Positions 5,758-6,227 of a stretch of 6,227 nucleotides of DNA are shown piece by piece. The notes under the pieces are model-generated. The model was not told the origin of the DNA. It did no database searches and worked only from the letters and a program-made list of their open reading frames with translations. The stretch comes from CAZVWV01 sp964631745 (lineage in GTDB: Bacteria; Bdellovibrionota_C; UBA2361; JBGSMV01), in contig CAZVWV010000171.1 of NCBI GenBank assembly GCA_964631745.1, positions 1 through 6,227 of the forward strand. The letters are read 5' to 3'. Position 1 is the stretch's first letter. The number at the start of each line of letters is the position of its first letter. Both the position numbers and the translations under genes were made by a program.

Positions 5758-5786
5758 CAGTTATTCGCTTGCTCAGATTGCCCACC

Positions 5787-5804
5787 CTTAACTTAATGGC
5801 CGTG
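5787..5804 (-). repeat. Terminal inverted repeat, right
   Basis: Read on the minus strand this is the same 18-bp repeat as 5661-5678. Its TAA (5788-5790) closes the upstream methyltransferase fragment five codons after native sequence ends. Confidence 0.9.
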
Positions 5805-6009
5805 GGTGCCTCTGTGCTAAGGGATTCTCAGGGGTTGGTCCCAAAAGGAATGCGCCGATTTCGGAGATCGCCGCTTGCCACGAGGGATGGGCGAGGGCAG
5901 CCTCAATTTGAGTATATCCGCGGGAAGAGAGTGACTCCCGCATCGTACGATACCTCGTTTGCATCTCCTGCCACTGCTGAGAAGTCGGGGCAGCAATTGT
6001 TAAGGCCAC
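5788..6009 (-). pseudogene. 5' fragment of the MITE-split methyltransferase gene
   Basis: The 73-codon frame starts at GTG 6009, 4 nt after AGAGGGA (6014-6020), the strongest ribosome binding site on this strand. Residues 1-68 are native and end Gln-Arg-His; the last five (PRPLS) and the TAA are encoded by the element. Joining residue 68 to Leu7 of the 4830-5669 frame removes the element and one duplication copy and gives one uninterrupted 341-residue protein. The fragment looks helical (SQQWQEMQTRYRTMRESL) with no catalytic motif, consistent with the N-terminal region that precedes the SAM domain. On its own it probably has no enzymatic function. Confidence 0.8.
5805..5814 (+). repeat. Target-site duplication, right copy
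   Basis: GGTGCCTCTG directly abuts the right terminal inverted repeat and is the partner of 5651-5660. Duplication lengths other than 10 do not align. Confidence 0.85.
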
Positions 6010-6227
6010 AAAATCCCTCTAATTTCCGATAATTCAATTTCAGGACGCGGTATAGCTGTCCTATTAGATAATATGATTAGGCTTACGACTGGGCAGGTTC
6101 GAAGAAGTTAGGAAACCCCATATTTCCAGTCAATCTATACAGTTAGCGCTTTTATATGTATTTGCTCAAAACCCCCGGGTAAATTACAAACGCGGCGCAG
6201 AGTAGGGATATTATGGAGCGCCGACGA
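6010..6227. other. Upstream region of the glycan operon, no supportable gene
   Basis: This stretch holds the ribosome binding site of the split methyltransferase and a candidate promoter. On the minus strand, 30 codons are open from the window edge to TAG at 6135-6137, and could be the end of a gene entering from the right, but that length is expected by chance. An ATG at 6213 on the plus strand with AGGG shortly upstream could begin a gene leaving the window; only five codons are visible. Confidence 0.4.
6105..6133 (-). promoter_or_regulatory. Candidate promoter of the methyltransferase-glycosyltransferase operon
   Basis: On the minus strand TTGACT (6128-6133), a 5/6 match, is followed after exactly 17 nt by TAACTT (6105-6110), a weak -10. 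The leader to GTG 6009 would be about 90 nt. TATTAT nearer the gene is an alternative -10 without a good partner. Confidence 0.3.

Larger units (their letters stand above)
5661..5804. mobile_element. 144-bp MITE-like element with IS4/IS231-type ends
   Basis: The element has perfect 18-bp terminal inverted repeats, CACGGCCATTAAGTTAAG at 5661-5678 and its complement at 5787-5804. A 10-bp direct repeat (9/10) touches both outer edges. The 108-bp interior has no ORF, so it is non-autonomous. The repeat resembles IS231 ends as I recall them (CATGCCCATCAACTTAAG, 14 of 18) and IS4 ends (shared GTTAAG core), and a 10-bp duplication fits that family. A transposase would act in trans; none is in the window. 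The insertion splits the methyltransferase gene, with the same reading phase (Gln-Arg-His) in both duplicated copies. The interior is rich in TTAAC/GTTAA motifs, including TTAACT (5737-5742) and AGTTAA (5752-5757). It contains a possible outward promoter. Confidence 0.85.

Noticed and set aside
5661..5804. Invertible promoter (phase-variation switch) bounded by 18-bp inverted repeats upstream of glycan genes
   Set aside because: The direct 10-bp duplication touching both repeats, the in-frame restoration of one gene on removal, and the IS4-like terminal sequence all point to transposition. No recombinase gene is nearby. Long-read evidence of both orientations would reopen it.
5769..6032. Plus-strand 87-codon ORF
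   Set aside because: It is antisense to the split methyltransferase fragment, which has the ribosome binding site and completes a longer gene. Its basic, low-information sequence looks like a shadow.

Overview
The window is bacterial: it has canonical bacterial tRNAs (long-arm serine tRNAs, tRNA-Arg with anticodon ACG), the bacterial wobble deaminase TadA, an oligopeptidase B of bacterial type, and compact gene spacing. Base composition is intermediate. Nothing fixes the phylum. UGA works as a normal stop at the end of tadA and of the peptidase, so the standard bacterial code applies.

Positions 1-1032 form a tRNA and tRNA-modification block. Two serine tRNAs read leftward: one is cut by the window edge and the other has anticodon UGA. 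A divergent intergenic region follows. Then a rightward run holds tRNA-Arg(ACG), tadA only 17 nt later, and tRNA-Ser(GGA). TadA deaminates the wobble adenosine of tRNA-Arg(ACG), so enzyme and substrate lie side by side and may share a transcript.

Positions 1033-3273 hold a serine peptidase of the oligopeptidase B / prolyl oligopeptidase family (S9A). Its N-terminal segment starts at 1180 behind a good ribosome binding site and is cut by an in-frame UGA at 1357-1359. The rest of the gene is open in the same frame to 3273 with the full Ser-Asp-His triad. It is either a recent nonsense allele or a gene now translated from an internal start.

Positions 3274-3898 hold a leftward orphan ribbon-helix-helix (antitoxin-like) gene with a palindrome at its promoter, then about 360 bp without a convincing gene, possibly a decayed remnant.

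Positions 3899-6009 hold a leftward pair for glycan decoration: a SAM-dependent methyltransferase resembling putative sugar O-methyltransferases, then a family 2 glycosyltransferase 4 nt downstream. The methyltransferase gene is split by a 144-bp MITE-like element (5661-5804). The element has perfect 18-bp terminal inverted repeats resembling IS4/IS231-family ends and is flanked by a 10-bp direct repeat (9/10 identical). Removing the element and one repeat copy restores a single 341-codon reading frame that starts at a GTG with a good ribosome binding site (6009). The element supplies a stop codon to the 5' half and an ATG, and perhaps a promoter, to the 3' half. This is the most notable structure in the window. 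Positions 6010-6227 are upstream sequence with no supportable gene.
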